Shown: positions 45,484 through 54,700, numbered from the stretch's first letter. The stretch: DNA of 64,000 bases from an uncultured Sphingomonadaceae bacterium (GCA_947495985.1 CANMBD010000004.1:248001-312000); one strand, 5' to 3'. Translations and numbers: made by a program. Notes: generated by a model not told the origin, from the letters alone.

Positions 45484-45847
45484 AAGAAAGTCCCTTGGGC
45501 TGGTGCGTTGCGTCCCTTGCAGGGCGACGGATGAGACAGCACTCTACCCACTCTGCGTGATGCATCAACAGGTTTCGGTCGTTCCGTGGCAAGTTATGAT
45601 CAAGGCGGCGCAACAATCACAAAGCTTGACTTCGGCACGATAGTCCCTATGTTGCATTGCAGCAAAGGCAGATATCTGTCTGGCGAGAGTTCTGCGTGAG
45701 AGATAGAGAGCTATCTCGAACCTATCGCCTTCATTGCTTCTCATTTTCCGGCAGCCTGATCACGCGGGTCGTCTTAACCGACGGCGAACGCGCGCACGAG
45801 TTTTGCTCGTGCTGCGCCCACTGGCTGCTTATTTTAAGGTATTATTT
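45484..45847 (+). promoter_or_regulatory. Structured 5' leader and promoter of the DEAD-box helicase gene
   Basis: 364 bases between ggt and the helicase. Candidate promoter: TTGACT (45626-45631), 16 bases, TATGTT (45648-45653). The leader then carries a 10-bp palindrome CAGATATCTG (45669-45678), a perfect 7-bp hairpin GAGATAG-AGAG-CTATCTC (45700-45717), and a long-range pair GCAGCC (45751-45756) with GGCTGC (45823-45828). The last encloses a 7-bp hairpin GCACGAG-TTTTG-CTCGTGC (45794-45812). AAGG at 45836-45839 is the ribosome site. Such leaders give cold or self-regulation in other RNA helicase genes. Confidence 0.5.
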
Positions 45848-47191
45848 TTGACATTATTTTCTGATTTCGCTCTGGCGAAACCTATTCAAACGCGTGTAGC
45901 CGAAGGCGGCTACACCAAACCGTCCCCCATTCAGCAGCAGGCTATTCCGCCAGCGCTGGAAGGCAAGGATATCCTTGGCATCGCGCAAACTGGCACCGGC
46001 AAGACCGCTGCTTTCTCGCTGCCTTCTATCCATCACCTGTTGAACAACAAGCGCAAGCCTGGCCGCAACGAATGCCGGATGCTGGTGCTCGCACCGACGC
46101 GGGAACTGGCGCGGCAGATTGCCGATAGCATGACCGGCTATTCCAAAGGCCTTGGCATGTATGTGACGTCTGCTTTTGGTGGCGTTCCGATCAACCGGCA
46201 AAAACGCATTTTGCAGCGCGGTGTGGATGTGCTCGTCGCAACCCCCGGCCGTTTGCTCGATCTCGTCGATCAGCGCAGTCTTGACCTCAGCAAGGTCGAG
46301 ATCCTGGTGCTCGACGAGGCGGATCAAATGCTGGACCTCGGCTTTATCGTGCCGCTGAAAAAGATTGTGCCGATGCTGCCGAAAAAGCGGCAGAGCCTGT
46401 TCTTCTCGGCAACCATGCCCAAGACGATTTCCGAGCTGGCCGACCGGTTCCTGACCAATCCGGTTCAGGTATCGGTGGCACCGCAATCGACGACTGCCGA
46501 GCGGGTTGATCAGCGGGTTACCTATATCAACCAGGAAGACAAGCAGCGTCTGTTGAAGGATTTTGTGAACCAGGAAAACCCGGATCACATGCTGGTCTTT
46601 ACTCAGACCAAACACGGTGCCGACAAGGTTGTGAAAAATCTGAACGCGGTCGGCATCCATAGCGCTGCGATCCACGGCAACAAAAGCCAGCCACAGCGCG
46701 AACGTGCCTTGGGCGATTTCCGCAAAGGCAAGATCAACATTCTGGTCGCTACCGACATTGCCGCGCGCGGTATTGATGTCGATGGCGTCAGCCATGTGAT
46801 CAACTTTGATATGCCCAACGTGCCGGAGCAATATGTCCACCGCATCGGACGTACCGCGCGGGCAGGCGCTTCGGGTATTTCTTACTCGATGGTTGCTCCG
46901 GATGAGCGCCAGTTCCTGCGTGACGTAGTGAAGTTAACCGGCGTGAAGCCTGATGTTGTCGCTCTGCCGGAAGGCTATGACGAACCTTCTCGCGAAGAAG
47001 TGGCACCGCGCATCTATGGTCAAAAACCAAAGCGTTATAATGCCAAGCCGACACGCGGCGGTCCGCCGAAGAACAAACATAGTTCGCGTAAGGGACGTCC
47101 CGGTGACGGCCCGAAAAAGGGCGGCCCCAAGCATTGGAATAACGGCGCGAAATCATTCAAGCGCCGGCAGGCCCGCAAAGCTGACGCCTAG
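45848..47191 (+). CDS. RhlE-like DEAD-box RNA helicase
   Basis: A 447-residue helicase. Q motif FSDFALAKPIQTRVAEGGY..PSPIQQQAI, Walker A AQTGTGKTAAF, Ia PTRELARQ, DEAD box VLDEADQML, SAT, and HRIGRTARAG are all intact. A strongly basic tail (~400-447, Lys/Gly/Arg-rich) is typical of RhlE types that act on ribosome assembly and RNA decay. No ATG precedes the Q motif at the right distance; TTG 45848 has AAGG 8 bases upstream and is my choice. The stop overlaps that of the convergent CoA transferase (CTAG). Confidence 0.9.
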   Translation: MTLFSDFALAKPIQTRVAEGGYTKPSPIQQQAIPPALEGKDILGIAQTGTGKTAAFSLPSIHHLLNNKRKPGRNECRMLVLAPTRELARQIADSMTGYSKGLGMYVTSAFGGVPINRQKRILQRGVDVLVATPGRLLDLVDQRSLDLSKVEILVLDEADQMLDLGFIVPLKKIVPMLPKKRQSLFFSATMPKTISELADRFLTNPVQVSVAPQSTTAERVDQRVTYINQEDKQRLLKDFVNQENPDHMLVFTQTKHGADKVVKNLNAVGIHSAAIHGNKSQPQRERALGDFRKGKINILVATDIAARGIDVDGVSHVINFDMPNVPEQYVHRIGRTARAGASGISYSMVAPDERQFLRDVVKLTGVKPDVVALPEGYDEPSREEVAPRIYGQKPKRYNAKPTRGGPPKNKHSSRKGRPGDGPKKGGPKHWNNGAKSFKRRQARKADA

Positions 47192-48357
47192 TCGCTACGT
47201 AATGCTTTGGAATCTGACAGATAGGATATTTCCTCATCTGTCAGGCCTAGCCAAGCTTTGAGCGCGGCGATATTATGTTCGCCGCGTTTGGCTGTTTTGG
47301 CGCTGCTGTCGATGCCGCTTTTCGATTTTGAAAAACGATAGGGCGACTGGACTGTCCGGCGAGCATTGCCGGCATCGTCAGTGACATCGACAATGGTTCC
47401 GAGGTGCTCGATGCTCGGCTGATCATAGACATCCGGGCCAAAGGGATGCACTTCGCCCCAGGCCAGATTGAGCCGGTCGAGCGTTGCGGTCAGCGCATCG
47501 AAGCTGTCATGGGACTGGATATGCTGTTCCATGGCCTCGCGGCGCAGTCTCACCTTGATCGGGATATCCGCACCTTCCGGTGTTGGATCTTCAAGACCGT
47601 CTTTGGTCGAGAACATCAGCCAGAGCCATTTCATGTCGCCGACTATCAAGATCTGGCGATCCCCTGGCGCCTCCCAGACCAAAGTTTCCGGTGGTTTGGG
47701 CCAGATATCATCAAGTGCGAAATGAGCGTAATCATCGGCTGAATGCAGGACATTGAGCATCGCCAGATCAATATGCTGCCCTTCGCCCGTCTGATCGAGT
47801 GTGCGCAAAGCAGACAGGATTGCGATAATCCCGTGCAAGGAGCTATAGCTGTCCGCCATGGCAAACTGGATATCGGTGGGATGCCCGCCGCTCATCTGCG
47901 CCTGCCGGGCAATCAAGCCAGTTTCTGCATGGAGAACAGGCGCATAGGCCGCCTTTTCCCGTTCTGGTCCGTTCTGGCCATAGCCGGAGATGGACAGCAT
48001 CACGAGCCGCGGATTGACCTTGGACAGATCGTCCCAGCCAACCCCAAATTTGTCCATGATGCCCGGACGGAAATTCTCCACGACGATATCGGCCTCTGCC
48101 GCCAATTTCCGCACCAATTCCGGCGCGCCTTCGGCTTTGAGGTCGAGGCAGATATTCTGTTTGCCGATATTGAGCTGTAAGTAATTGCCGCTGACCCCGC
48201 TATCGCGCTTGGCCAGTTTGCGGGTGACGTCGCCTTCCGGCGGTTCGACCTTCAATACCTCTGCACCCAGATCGGACAGCATCCGGGTGGCATAGGGGCC
48301 CGCGACCACGCGTGAAAAATCCAGGACCTTGAGCCCTGCTAAAGGGAAATCTGCCAT
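47188..48357 (-). CDS. CaiB/BaiF family CoA transferase
   Basis: A 389-residue class III CoA transferase. N-terminal LKVLDFSRVVAGPYATRMLSD with LGAEVLKVEPPEGDVTR is the CoA-binding signature, DIVVENFRPGIMDKFG follows, and Asp in QFAMADSYSSL fits the catalytic aspartate. It moves CoA between organic acids, such as carnitine, oxalate or bile acid types. It lies 12 bases after the aldehyde dehydrogenase on the same strand, with a CitE-like lyase further upstream. An acyl-CoA route from an aldehyde is possible. Confidence 0.88.
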   Translation of the reverse strand: MADFPLAGLKVLDFSRVVAGPYATRMLSDLGAEVLKVEPPEGDVTRKLAKRDSGVSGNYLQLNIGKQNICLDLKAEGAPELVRKLAAEADIVVENFRPGIMDKFGVGWDDLSKVNPRLVMLSISGYGQNGPEREKAAYAPVLHAETGLIARQAQMSGGHPTDIQFAMADSYSSLHGIIAILSALRTLDQTGEGQHIDLAMLNVLHSADDYAHFALDDIWPKPPETLVWEAPGDRQILIVGDMKWLWLMFSTKDGLEDPTPEGADIPIKVRLRREAMEQHIQSHDSFDALTATLDRLNLAWGEVHPFGPDVYDQPSIEHLGTIVDVTDDAGNARRTVQSPYRFSKSKSGIDSSAKTAKRGEHNIAALKAWLGLTDEEISYLSDSKALRSD

Positions 48358-48369
48358 AACCGCCTGACT

Positions 48370-49824
48370 TTAGAGTTTCATCTGCTGCTTCATGGTCTTT
48401 TCGGTTGCTGAACCATAAGGCGGCAGGAAACCAGCAATTTTGGCAATGTTGACTTTTGGCTGGCGGTAAACGGCCTTGGCGTGACTGAATTCCTTGAAGC
48501 CGTCGGGGCCGGTATAGGCACCCATGCCGGAAGGACCGACACCGCCGAAGGGCAAGTCATGTTGGGCAATGTGGAAAATCACATCATTCACGGTGACACC
48601 GCCCGAAATCGTGCGGTCTAGAACCTTGCGCTTGTCCGATTCCGTTTCACCGAAATAATAGAGGCCAAGTGGACGATCATGATCGTTCACATATTCAACC
48701 ACCTCATCAAGGTTGCGATAGGTTTTGACGGGTAGGACAGGGCCAAAAATCTCTTCCTGCATGACGCGCATGTCCTCGTTGACATCTTGCAGCACCGTGA
48801 GGGGCATCTTGTTGCTGTTTGTGTTTGCGAAATCCTCGTCACCCGGATTGACCACTGTCTGTTTCGCACCCTTGGCAACCGCATCGTCAATCAGGCCTTG
48901 AAGGCGTTCTTTATGCCGCCCGTTGATCACCGACGTATAGTCATCATTCGCGATCATTGTCGGATATTGTTCGGCGACATTGCGGGCGATGCCATCGACA
49001 ACCGCTTGTTCTTTGTCCTGCGGTACCATCAGATAATCAGGCGCCAGACAGATTTGCCCGGCATTCATCATCTTGCCCATGGCAATCCGCTGGGTGGTTT
49101 TCTGAACATCCGCATCTGGGCCGACAATGGTTGGCGACTTGCCACCGAGTTCCAGTGTAACCGGCGTCAGATTCTGTGCCGCCGCTGCCATCACATGCTT
49201 GGCAATGCCGCCTCCGCCGGTGAAGATCAGGTGATCCCAGGGAATTTCCGAAAATGCCTTGCCGGTTTCCGGACCACCGGTGATGACGACCATCTCTTCG
49301 GGCGCGAAATATTCGGAGACGAGCTTTTTCACCAGCTCGCCGGTTTCCGGACAGAATTCGGAAAATTTGATGATCACCCTGTTGCCGGCGCCGAAAGCAC
49401 CGATAGCCGGGTCAAAAGCAAGATTGATCGGGAAGTTCCATGGCGAGATCACGCCGACCACGCCTTTCGGCTGATATTCCACCGCCCCGCTGGCACCAAG
49501 CAAACCAAGCGGGAAATCCATCTTACGCTTCTCGGGCCGCATCCATTTGCGCAGGTTTTTCTTGTGATCCTTGGCATGGCCGACCACTGACATCAGGTCG
49601 GTCATCACAGTTTGAACCGAGCTGCGATGGCCAAAGTCATTGGATACTGCTTCACACAGCGCATCTTTATGATCAATGATCATCTGGGCAGTGCGGTTGA
49701 TCCGGTCCATGCGGGTTTCATAGCTGACCGGCAGTTCGGCATGAAAAGCATCGCGCTGTGCCTGAAATGCCGCCATGATTTCCTCTTTGCTGACTTCGCC
49801 AGCTGCTGCTTCCAATGCTTCCAC
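48370..49824 (-). CDS. Coniferyl-aldehyde-dehydrogenase-type ALDH
   Basis: A 484-residue NAD(P)-dependent aldehyde dehydrogenase. GVISPWNFPINLAFDP, VTLELGGKSPTIVG (catalytic Glu), NAGQICLAPDYLMVP (catalytic Cys) and FGPVLPVKTY appear in order. The short-loop C-terminus (HAKAVYRQPKVNIAK) is that of coniferyl aldehyde and fatty-aldehyde dehydrogenases. Substrate not fixed. It starts with GTG 49824, with AGGAG 8 bases upstream. It forms a run of minus-strand genes with a CoA transferase and a CitE-like lyase. Confidence 0.88.
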   Translation of the reverse strand: MEALEAAAGEVSKEEIMAAFQAQRDAFHAELPVSYETRMDRINRTAQMIIDHKDALCEAVSNDFGHRSSVQTVMTDLMSVVGHAKDHKKNLRKWMRPEKRKMDFPLGLLGASGAVEYQPKGVVGVISPWNFPINLAFDPAIGAFGAGNRVIIKFSEFCPETGELVKKLVSEYFAPEEMVVITGGPETGKAFSEIPWDHLIFTGGGGIAKHVMAAAAQNLTPVTLELGGKSPTIVGPDADVQKTTQRIAMGKMMNAGQICLAPDYLMVPQDKEQAVVDGIARNVAEQYPTMIANDDYTSVINGRHKERLQGLIDDAVAKGAKQTVVNPGDEDFANTNSNKMPLTVLQDVNEDMRVMQEEIFGPVLPVKTYRNLDEVVEYVNDHDRPLGLYYFGETESDKRKVLDRTISGGVTVNDVIFHIAQHDLPFGGVGPSGMGAYTGPDGFKEFSHAKAVYRQPKVNIAKIAGFLPPYGSATEKTMKQQMKL

Positions 49825-49935
49825 GTCTCTTCTCCTGCAAAGCGCCAGTTTGCGCGCATCATTTTTGGTTTCAATTAACCACTTAAACCATATTTTTGCG
49901 GTTTGTCGAGATCGAACGCCTTATTGGATGCCGGA

Positions 49936-50811
49936 TTAAGTAGCGGCGGCAATTGCTTTAGCCATCGCCATGGTCTGCTCCGCTTGCTGCAAATGCAGCC
50001 GCTCGGTCATCTTACCGTCGACAGTTATGACACCTTTACCAGCATTTTCCGGGTCTTTGAACGCCGCGATAATCGCTTGCGCTTCGGCAATTTTGTTATC
50101 GTCGGGCGCGAATTCGCGATTGGCAATGTCGACCTGGGTGGGGTGGATCAGCGTCTTGCCGTCAAACCCATATGCTTTCGCCTGGCGGCATTCCTGTTCA
50201 AACCCGGCCGGATCTTTGAAATCATTATACACACTGTCGAGAATGTTCAGTCCATAGGCCCGGCCCGCCATGATGGTTTGGGCCATGGCGGGCGTAAACA
50301 AAACCCGATCCTGTTCGGCGCGCATTTCCTTGGCGAGATCGTTAAAGCCCATGACGAAAGTCGTCAGGCGGGTCGAGGCGGCCGCTTCCGCAATTCCGGC
50401 TATGTTGAGCACGGCAACCGGCATTTCAATCATGGCCCACAGGCTCAATTTTTCAGCAGCCTTTTCGCGGTCCATGATACCAGATATCTCTGCAATATCG
50501 TTGGCGCAGCGCACTTTGGGTACCAGTATGGCGTTCGCTTTGCTGGCACAGATGCTTTTTATGTCCTGCGCAAACCACGGGGTGTCGGCTGCATTTACAC
50601 GCACCACCATTTCCCGCTTGCCGTATCCGCCTTCGGCAAGAGCGTCGCATGCGGCCTTGCGGGCGTCATCCTTGGCATCAGGCGCTACCGCGTCCTCCAG
50701 ATCAAGGATGATCGTATCGGCTGGCAGTTTCTTCGCTTTTTCCAGAGCCCGCGCATTGGATGCTGGCATATAAAGACAGGAACGGCGTGGACGGAAATTG
50801 GTATCAGTCAT
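49936..50811 (-). CDS. HpcH/HpaI (CitE-like) CoA lyase
   Basis: A 291-residue TIM-barrel protein of the CitE/malyl-CoA lyase family. RRSCLYMPASNARALEKA is the CoA loop, ILDLEDAVAPDAKD carries the Mg ligands with the catalytic Glu/Asp, LWAMIEMPVAVLN follows, and KAYGFDGKTLIHPTQVDIAN lies near the C-terminus. Relatives cleave citryl-, malyl- or methylmalyl-CoA, or act as (3S)-malyl-CoA thioesterase. No CitD/CitF genes are here, so a citrate lyase complex is unlikely. Confidence 0.87.
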   Translation of the reverse strand: MTDTNFRPRRSCLYMPASNARALEKAKKLPADTIILDLEDAVAPDAKDDARKAACDALAEGGYGKREMVVRVNAADTPWFAQDIKSICASKANAILVPKVRCANDIAEISGIMDREKAAEKLSLWAMIEMPVAVLNIAGIAEAAASTRLTTFVMGFNDLAKEMRAEQDRVLFTPAMAQTIMAGRAYGLNILDSVYNDFKDPAGFEQECRQAKAYGFDGKTLIHPTQVDIANREFAPDDNKIAEAQAIIAAFKDPENAGKGVITVDGKMTERLHLQQAEQTMAMAKAIAAAT

Positions 50812-50882
50812 GCCCCGCCTATATCGGAACCGAGCCGATCAGGACAATGAAAACCATATACCCTATCAAAAGGGCAGCAGCA

Positions 50883-51224
50883 CTATTTCGGGTTTTCGGC
50901 CTTCTGCTCGTTCCGTTCTTGCCCTAAGGCCAAGTGGCGGGCCAATGTCGTCAATGCTTCCGATTGTTCCCGCAGTTTGATGTGCAATTTCAGGATCAGG
51001 AAAAGGCTCATCAAAATCCAAAGATAGATGATCAGATCAGCACCGCGGCCAATGCCTACCAGATTGGCAAAAATATTGGTCATCTCGGGGAACCAGATAA
51101 ACAGATAGCCGGTCAGAACGACCAGAAACAAACCAAACCGAACAATCGGTAAGGATTTGCCGAGACTGATAATGTAGAACAGACAGACCGATAGGCCCAG
51201 GGTAAGAATAATTTGGGCGATCAT
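50883..51224 (-). CDS. DUF2304 membrane protein
   Basis: A 113-residue protein with three predicted helices (IILTLGLSVCLFYIISLG; FGLFLVVLTGYLFIWF; DLIIYLWILMSLFLILKL) and a charged coiled-coil tail (REQSEALTTLARHLALGQERN). This fits DUF2304, a small family found next to GT2 polyprenyl-sugar synthases. It starts within the ATGA overlap with the GT2 gene. Function unknown; perhaps it anchors or regulates the GT2. Confidence 0.8.
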   Translation of the reverse strand: MIAQIILTLGLSVCLFYIISLGKSLPIVRFGLFLVVLTGYLFIWFPEMTNIFANLVGIGRGADLIIYLWILMSLFLILKLHIKLREQSEALTTLARHLALGQERNEQKAENPK

Positions 51225-51919
51225 GACAGGAGCCTCGCTGCAATAAGGTCACGGAAAATGACAAAAGCGTCGGTGAACGTCTGGCCTTTCTCCCGCGAAT
51301 AATCGGAATAGGTAATCGTCACCGGCACTTCGACGAAGTCAAACCGGTTTTTGCGGATACCGGCCAAAATCTCTGACGCATGAGCCATGCGATTTTGGCG
51401 AAGATTAAGCTTGCCTGCCGCGTCGGCTGTAAAAACCCTGAGGCCGTTATGGCAATCAGTCAGTTTCAATCCGGTGGTGATTTGGGTGAACAGGGTCGCC
51501 GCTTTCAGCAAGAGCCCGCGTGACTGGCTCATCCCAATGGTATTACCCAGAAAGCGGCTGCCGAGAGCAAGATCAGCACCGCTTTGAGCAAGCTGTTCAA
51601 GCATGACGGGCACGTCTTCTATATGATGCTGACCGTCTGCATCGAAAGTCACAATATGACTGGCACCACGTGCCAAGGCAAATTCGATACCGGTCTGCAG
51701 TGCAGCACCTTGTCCCAGATTAAACGGGTGACGCAGGACCGTGGCACCGGCTCCACGAGCTGTGACCGAGGTTTCGTCTGCCGAGGCATCGTCTATCACA
51801 ACAATATTTGGAAACATTGTGCCGACTTCGGCTACGACATCTGCAATCATTCCGCCCTCGTTATAGGCAGGGATGACAATCCAGACGTCTTTCTGGAGAT
51901 TTATGGGATCATACAGCAT
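51221..51919 (-). CDS. Family 2 glycosyltransferase (polyprenyl-phosphate sugar synthase-like)
   Basis: A 232-residue GT-A enzyme. VWIVIPAYNEGGMIADV, VVIDDASADETS, LRHPFNLGQGAALQTGIEFA and IVTFDADGQHH (DxD) are the dolichyl-phosphate mannose/GtrB-type motifs. No C-terminal helices are present, so it is a soluble or peripheral member like archaeal/DPM1 types. It probably loads a sugar on undecaprenyl phosphate. ATG 51919 overlaps the end of the EmrE-like gene by 11 bases. Confidence 0.85.
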   Translation of the reverse strand: MLYDPINLQKDVWIVIPAYNEGGMIADVVAEVGTMFPNIVVIDDASADETSVTARGAGATVLRHPFNLGQGAALQTGIEFALARGASHIVTFDADGQHHIEDVPVMLEQLAQSGADLALGSRFLGNTIGMSQSRGLLLKAATLFTQITTGLKLTDCHNGLRVFTADAAGKLNLRQNRMAHASEILAGIRKNRFDFVEVPVTITYSDYSREKGQTFTDAFVIFRDLIAARLLS

Positions 51920-52268
51920 TGAGGGCCCTTTGCGTGATGATGACACCCGCGCAGATGAAGGCAATGCCGACCATGTAAGCGGGGTTGAGTTTTTCACCGA
52001 GCAACAGCCAGGCAAATAATGGGGTGAAAACGAAGGACAGTGCGACAAAAGGATAAGCCGCACTTAAAGGCAGTTCGCGGACGATGAGTATCCAGACGAC
52101 CGCCAATGCGCCGTATAGAGCAACAGCAGCAACCAACATGGGTTCTGTCGCCTGGACCCAGATCGGTTGATCCGGGCGTAAACGCTGTGAAGCGAGCTTG
52201 AACAATATCTGTCCGGCACCAACCGCAATCGGATAGGCAATCAGGACAATCCAGAGGAGCCGGGTCAT
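51909..52268 (-). CDS. EmrE/EamA-like small transporter, possible lipid-sugar flippase
   Basis: A 119-residue four-helix protein of the small multidrug resistance/ArnE-ArnF shape: MTRLLWIVLIAYPIAVGAGQ, LYGALAVVWILIVRELPLSAAYPF, FTPLFAWLLLGEKLNPAYM and GIAFICAGVIITQR. ArnE/F pair up to flip lipid-linked aminoarabinose. Its position between a GT2 and a GT-C-like gene supports a flippase over a drug pump. It starts within the TAATG overlap with the upstream gene. Confidence 0.75.
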   Translation of the reverse strand: MTRLLWIVLIAYPIAVGAGQILFKLASQRLRPDQPIWVQATEPMLVAAVALYGALAVVWILIVRELPLSAAYPFVALSFVFTPLFAWLLLGEKLNPAYMVGIAFICAGVIITQRALNAV

Positions 52269-53827
52269 TATTCTGCCTCCATCGTCTGGATGGTGATGAT
52301 CTCGGTATTGCGTGTGAACTTTCTGGACCGACCAAATTTGCGCAGCTCTTTTGCAATCGCACGGGTCATGTCCGGGGGAGCAAAGGCGATATGGGTCGCC
52401 TTCCACTTGCGGATAAGCGCGCGCCGTTCGGACTGGTTGGTATCTGCGTCAAAAAACTTGTCGGTCGCCGCCTGTCTTTCAAACAGGCTGGGTGCCACAG
52501 GTTCCGGCCGGGGTATGGAAACGACACGGTGGCCAGTCGATTGCAGCGGATAGACAATATTCTTGGTCGCAAAAGAGACAGACCCGATTGGTAAATGCGC
52601 CTGCATTTCATCCACGGACGGGATCATCCGGCCATGCGATGCGCGCGTAACAAATTCCATCTGTCGCGGCATCGACGCGATATACATGCTGAATCCGATA
52701 AAAATAATTCCGGCGGTTGTCAGTATGCCGCGCATTGCCGGGCTGGTTTTCCTGAAGAAGCTTGAAGAAACAGCGGCCCATGCCAGTGCCAGTTGCAGAT
52801 ATAATATAATCGCCGGCGGGAACCGGTGCGCGATCGACATATCGAGTGCTACGAGGAGAAAATAGGCCGATGTGAAAAACAGTACCGGGGCCAGAATGTC
52901 CCAGCGAACACGACCGGTTTTGGCATCACGGAAACCAAGAATTCCCAATATTGTCGGAGCCGCCATGAGGATGAGGTAGGATATCGTCGTCATTTCCTTT
53001 GCATCGGATTCCCAGCGAGGATCGGATGCCGAAAGAACCACGTCCAGCGGACTGAAATAGGGCCATATCAACGAGAGCAGTCCGCCAACAAAAAGCGCGG
53101 CCAAAAGAGTGATCTTCCGATCCATCGCGGCGGCTTTGTGAAATAATATGAAGCTGCCTGTACCCGCCAGCATGATAAAGGCACTGAACTGGTGCGTTAT
53201 GACGATCGTGGCGGTCAATACGGCCAGTAGCGCCAGGTTGAGGCGATAAAACCGATCTTCCTCAAGTGCGAAGAGACACAGGAACCAGCTGAACATGCCC
53301 AAAACCAGTGCCTGCGTGGCCGGATAACCGCCGCTGCTGATGAAGGTTGCGAAGTTGTGAAAACCGGCATGACCACGCTGAGCGCCCCAGGCAAACAGCA
53401 AAATGGTCAGTAATATGGCTGGTGCCCATTCCGTTTTGTAATAACGCCGTGCGAACAGCCAGGTGACGGCACAAAATGCGACGCACATAGCCGCGCCCAT
53501 GAAACTGAAAAGAGCCCAGGGGACGATACCCAAAGATTGCCCGACCATGGCAGTCAGTATGTTCAATGGTGTATAATAGCGCGACGGTTCATCGGTTGGC
53601 AGATGGGGATTGGATGGATCCAAAGGAGAAGCCATCAGCTCCCTGAGGACAGCAAGATGATGCCATGTATCGCGTCCAGGATGCTCAAATCCAAACGGAT
53701 CAAACAGATAATAGCCGATCATGACCGCGAAATATGCCAAGCATAAAAGCAGGTAAGCACGGCCGGAACTCAAACTTTTAAGCGACATGTTCAAGCGTCC
53801 AGGCGCAATGATATTGGCGTTTTCCAT
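52268..53827 (-). CDS. GT-C-like multi-pass membrane glycosyltransferase candidate
   Basis: A 519-residue protein with about ten hydrophobic helices between ~25 and ~390, then a ~120-residue soluble C-terminal part. After the first helix comes an extracytoplasmic loop with GRDTWHHLAVLREL and DEPSRYYTPLNIL, where GT-C enzymes hold their catalytic acidic residue. The C-terminal part (e.g. HIAFAPPDMTRAIAKELR) looks like the extracytoplasmic domain of such enzymes. No family name can be fixed. It heads the four-gene cassette and should use the lipid-linked sugar on the outer face. Confidence 0.65.
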   Translation of the reverse strand: MENANIIAPGRLNMSLKSLSSGRAYLLLCLAYFAVMIGYYLFDPFGFEHPGRDTWHHLAVLRELMASPLDPSNPHLPTDEPSRYYTPLNILTAMVGQSLGIVPWALFSFMGAAMCVAFCAVTWLFARRYYKTEWAPAILLTILLFAWGAQRGHAGFHNFATFISSGGYPATQALVLGMFSWFLCLFALEEDRFYRLNLALLAVLTATIVITHQFSAFIMLAGTGSFILFHKAAAMDRKITLLAALFVGGLLSLIWPYFSPLDVVLSASDPRWESDAKEMTTISYLILMAAPTILGILGFRDAKTGRVRWDILAPVLFFTSAYFLLVALDMSIAHRFPPAIILYLQLALAWAAVSSSFFRKTSPAMRGILTTAGIIFIGFSMYIASMPRQMEFVTRASHGRMIPSVDEMQAHLPIGSVSFATKNIVYPLQSTGHRVVSIPRPEPVAPSLFERQAATDKFFDADTNQSERRALIRKWKATHIAFAPPDMTRAIAKELRKFGRSRKFTRNTEIITIQTMEAE

Positions 53828-53950
53828 GGCCGGACATCTATGATCTTAATGGTTAATTTTTGGTTTCAGGCGGTCCGAAAATATAGTTTACGGAGAATTA
53901 ACTTTTGATGCTGTAAACCACTTTTAAATATAGAAAATGCTGGAGCATCC

Positions 53951-54700
53951 ATGACCAAGACCATGAACGAATCACCATCATCAATATCGCTGGAACGACT
54001 CGTCCCCGGTACCCTTACCGATGATGATGCCACCGGGCAGGAAACTCTTGAGCTGCATATGGCGCGCTATCGTTTTGCGACCGGCTTTGTAAAAGGCGGC
54101 CGGGTGCTCGATTGCGCCTGCGGCGTCGGTTACGGCACAGCCATTCTGGCTCAGGCAGAAAACAAACCTTCGGAAGTGCTTGGTGTCGATATCGATCCCA
54201 AGGCAGCCAATTATGCTTCGGAATCTTACGCTTCAGAGACCGTTTCCTTCAAACAGGGAGATGGATGCGCATTAAAGGATGATCAGGGTTTTGATACGAT
54301 TGTGTCGCTGGAAACGGTGGAACATGTTCCCGATCCTATGGCTTTGCTGGCTAATTTCGCCAATTTGCTTCGGCCCGGCGGAAAACTGATCGCTTCGGTT
54401 CCGGTTACACCGTCGGTGGACGTTAATCCGTATCACCTTCATGATTTCACCAAAGCATCCTTCCGGAAGTTCGGAGCTGAATTGGGTCTGAAAGAAATTG
54501 ACGCCATGGATCAGGTACAACCGTTCAGCCCCTTCAAGATTGTCAGCGGCAACGAGGCGCGACTTGATGACATGCGCAAAAACCTTATCGGCTATTATCT
54601 GTCTCATCCAAAAGCAGTGTACAGCCGCATCCGGTCGACACTTGTTGACGGTTTTTGCAACAAATATCTTACTGTTGTTTGGCAGAAGCCGTTGAAATAA
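53951..54700 (+). CDS. Class I SAM-dependent methyltransferase
   Basis: A 249-residue methyltransferase. Motif I is VLDCACGVGYGTAILAQ, then VLGVDIDPKAANYA, DTIVSLETVEHVPDP and LLRPGGKLIASVPVT. This is the Methyltransf_11/UbiE-like shape. The substrate could be a glycan or a sugar nucleotide, judged only from neighbours. Divergent from the GT-C gene over a 123-base AT-rich gap. Confidence 0.85.
   Translation: MTKTMNESPSSISLERLVPGTLTDDDATGQETLELHMARYRFATGFVKGGRVLDCACGVGYGTAILAQAENKPSEVLGVDIDPKAANYASESYASETVSFKQGDGCALKDDQGFDTIVSLETVEHVPDPMALLANFANLLRPGGKLIASVPVTPSVDVNPYHLHDFTKASFRKFGAELGLKEIDAMDQVQPFSPFKIVSGNEARLDDMRKNLIGYYLSHPKAVYSRIRSTLVDGFCNKYLTVVWQKPLK

Noticed and set aside
45854..46840. 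Long open frame antisense to the DEAD-box helicase
   Set aside because: It mirrors a highly conserved helicase gene; the product has no domain pattern and no SD. Similar antisense frames lie opposite purD (14620-15381), the aldehyde dehydrogenase (48787-49590) and the CitE-like gene (49903-50850), and are rejected for the same reason.
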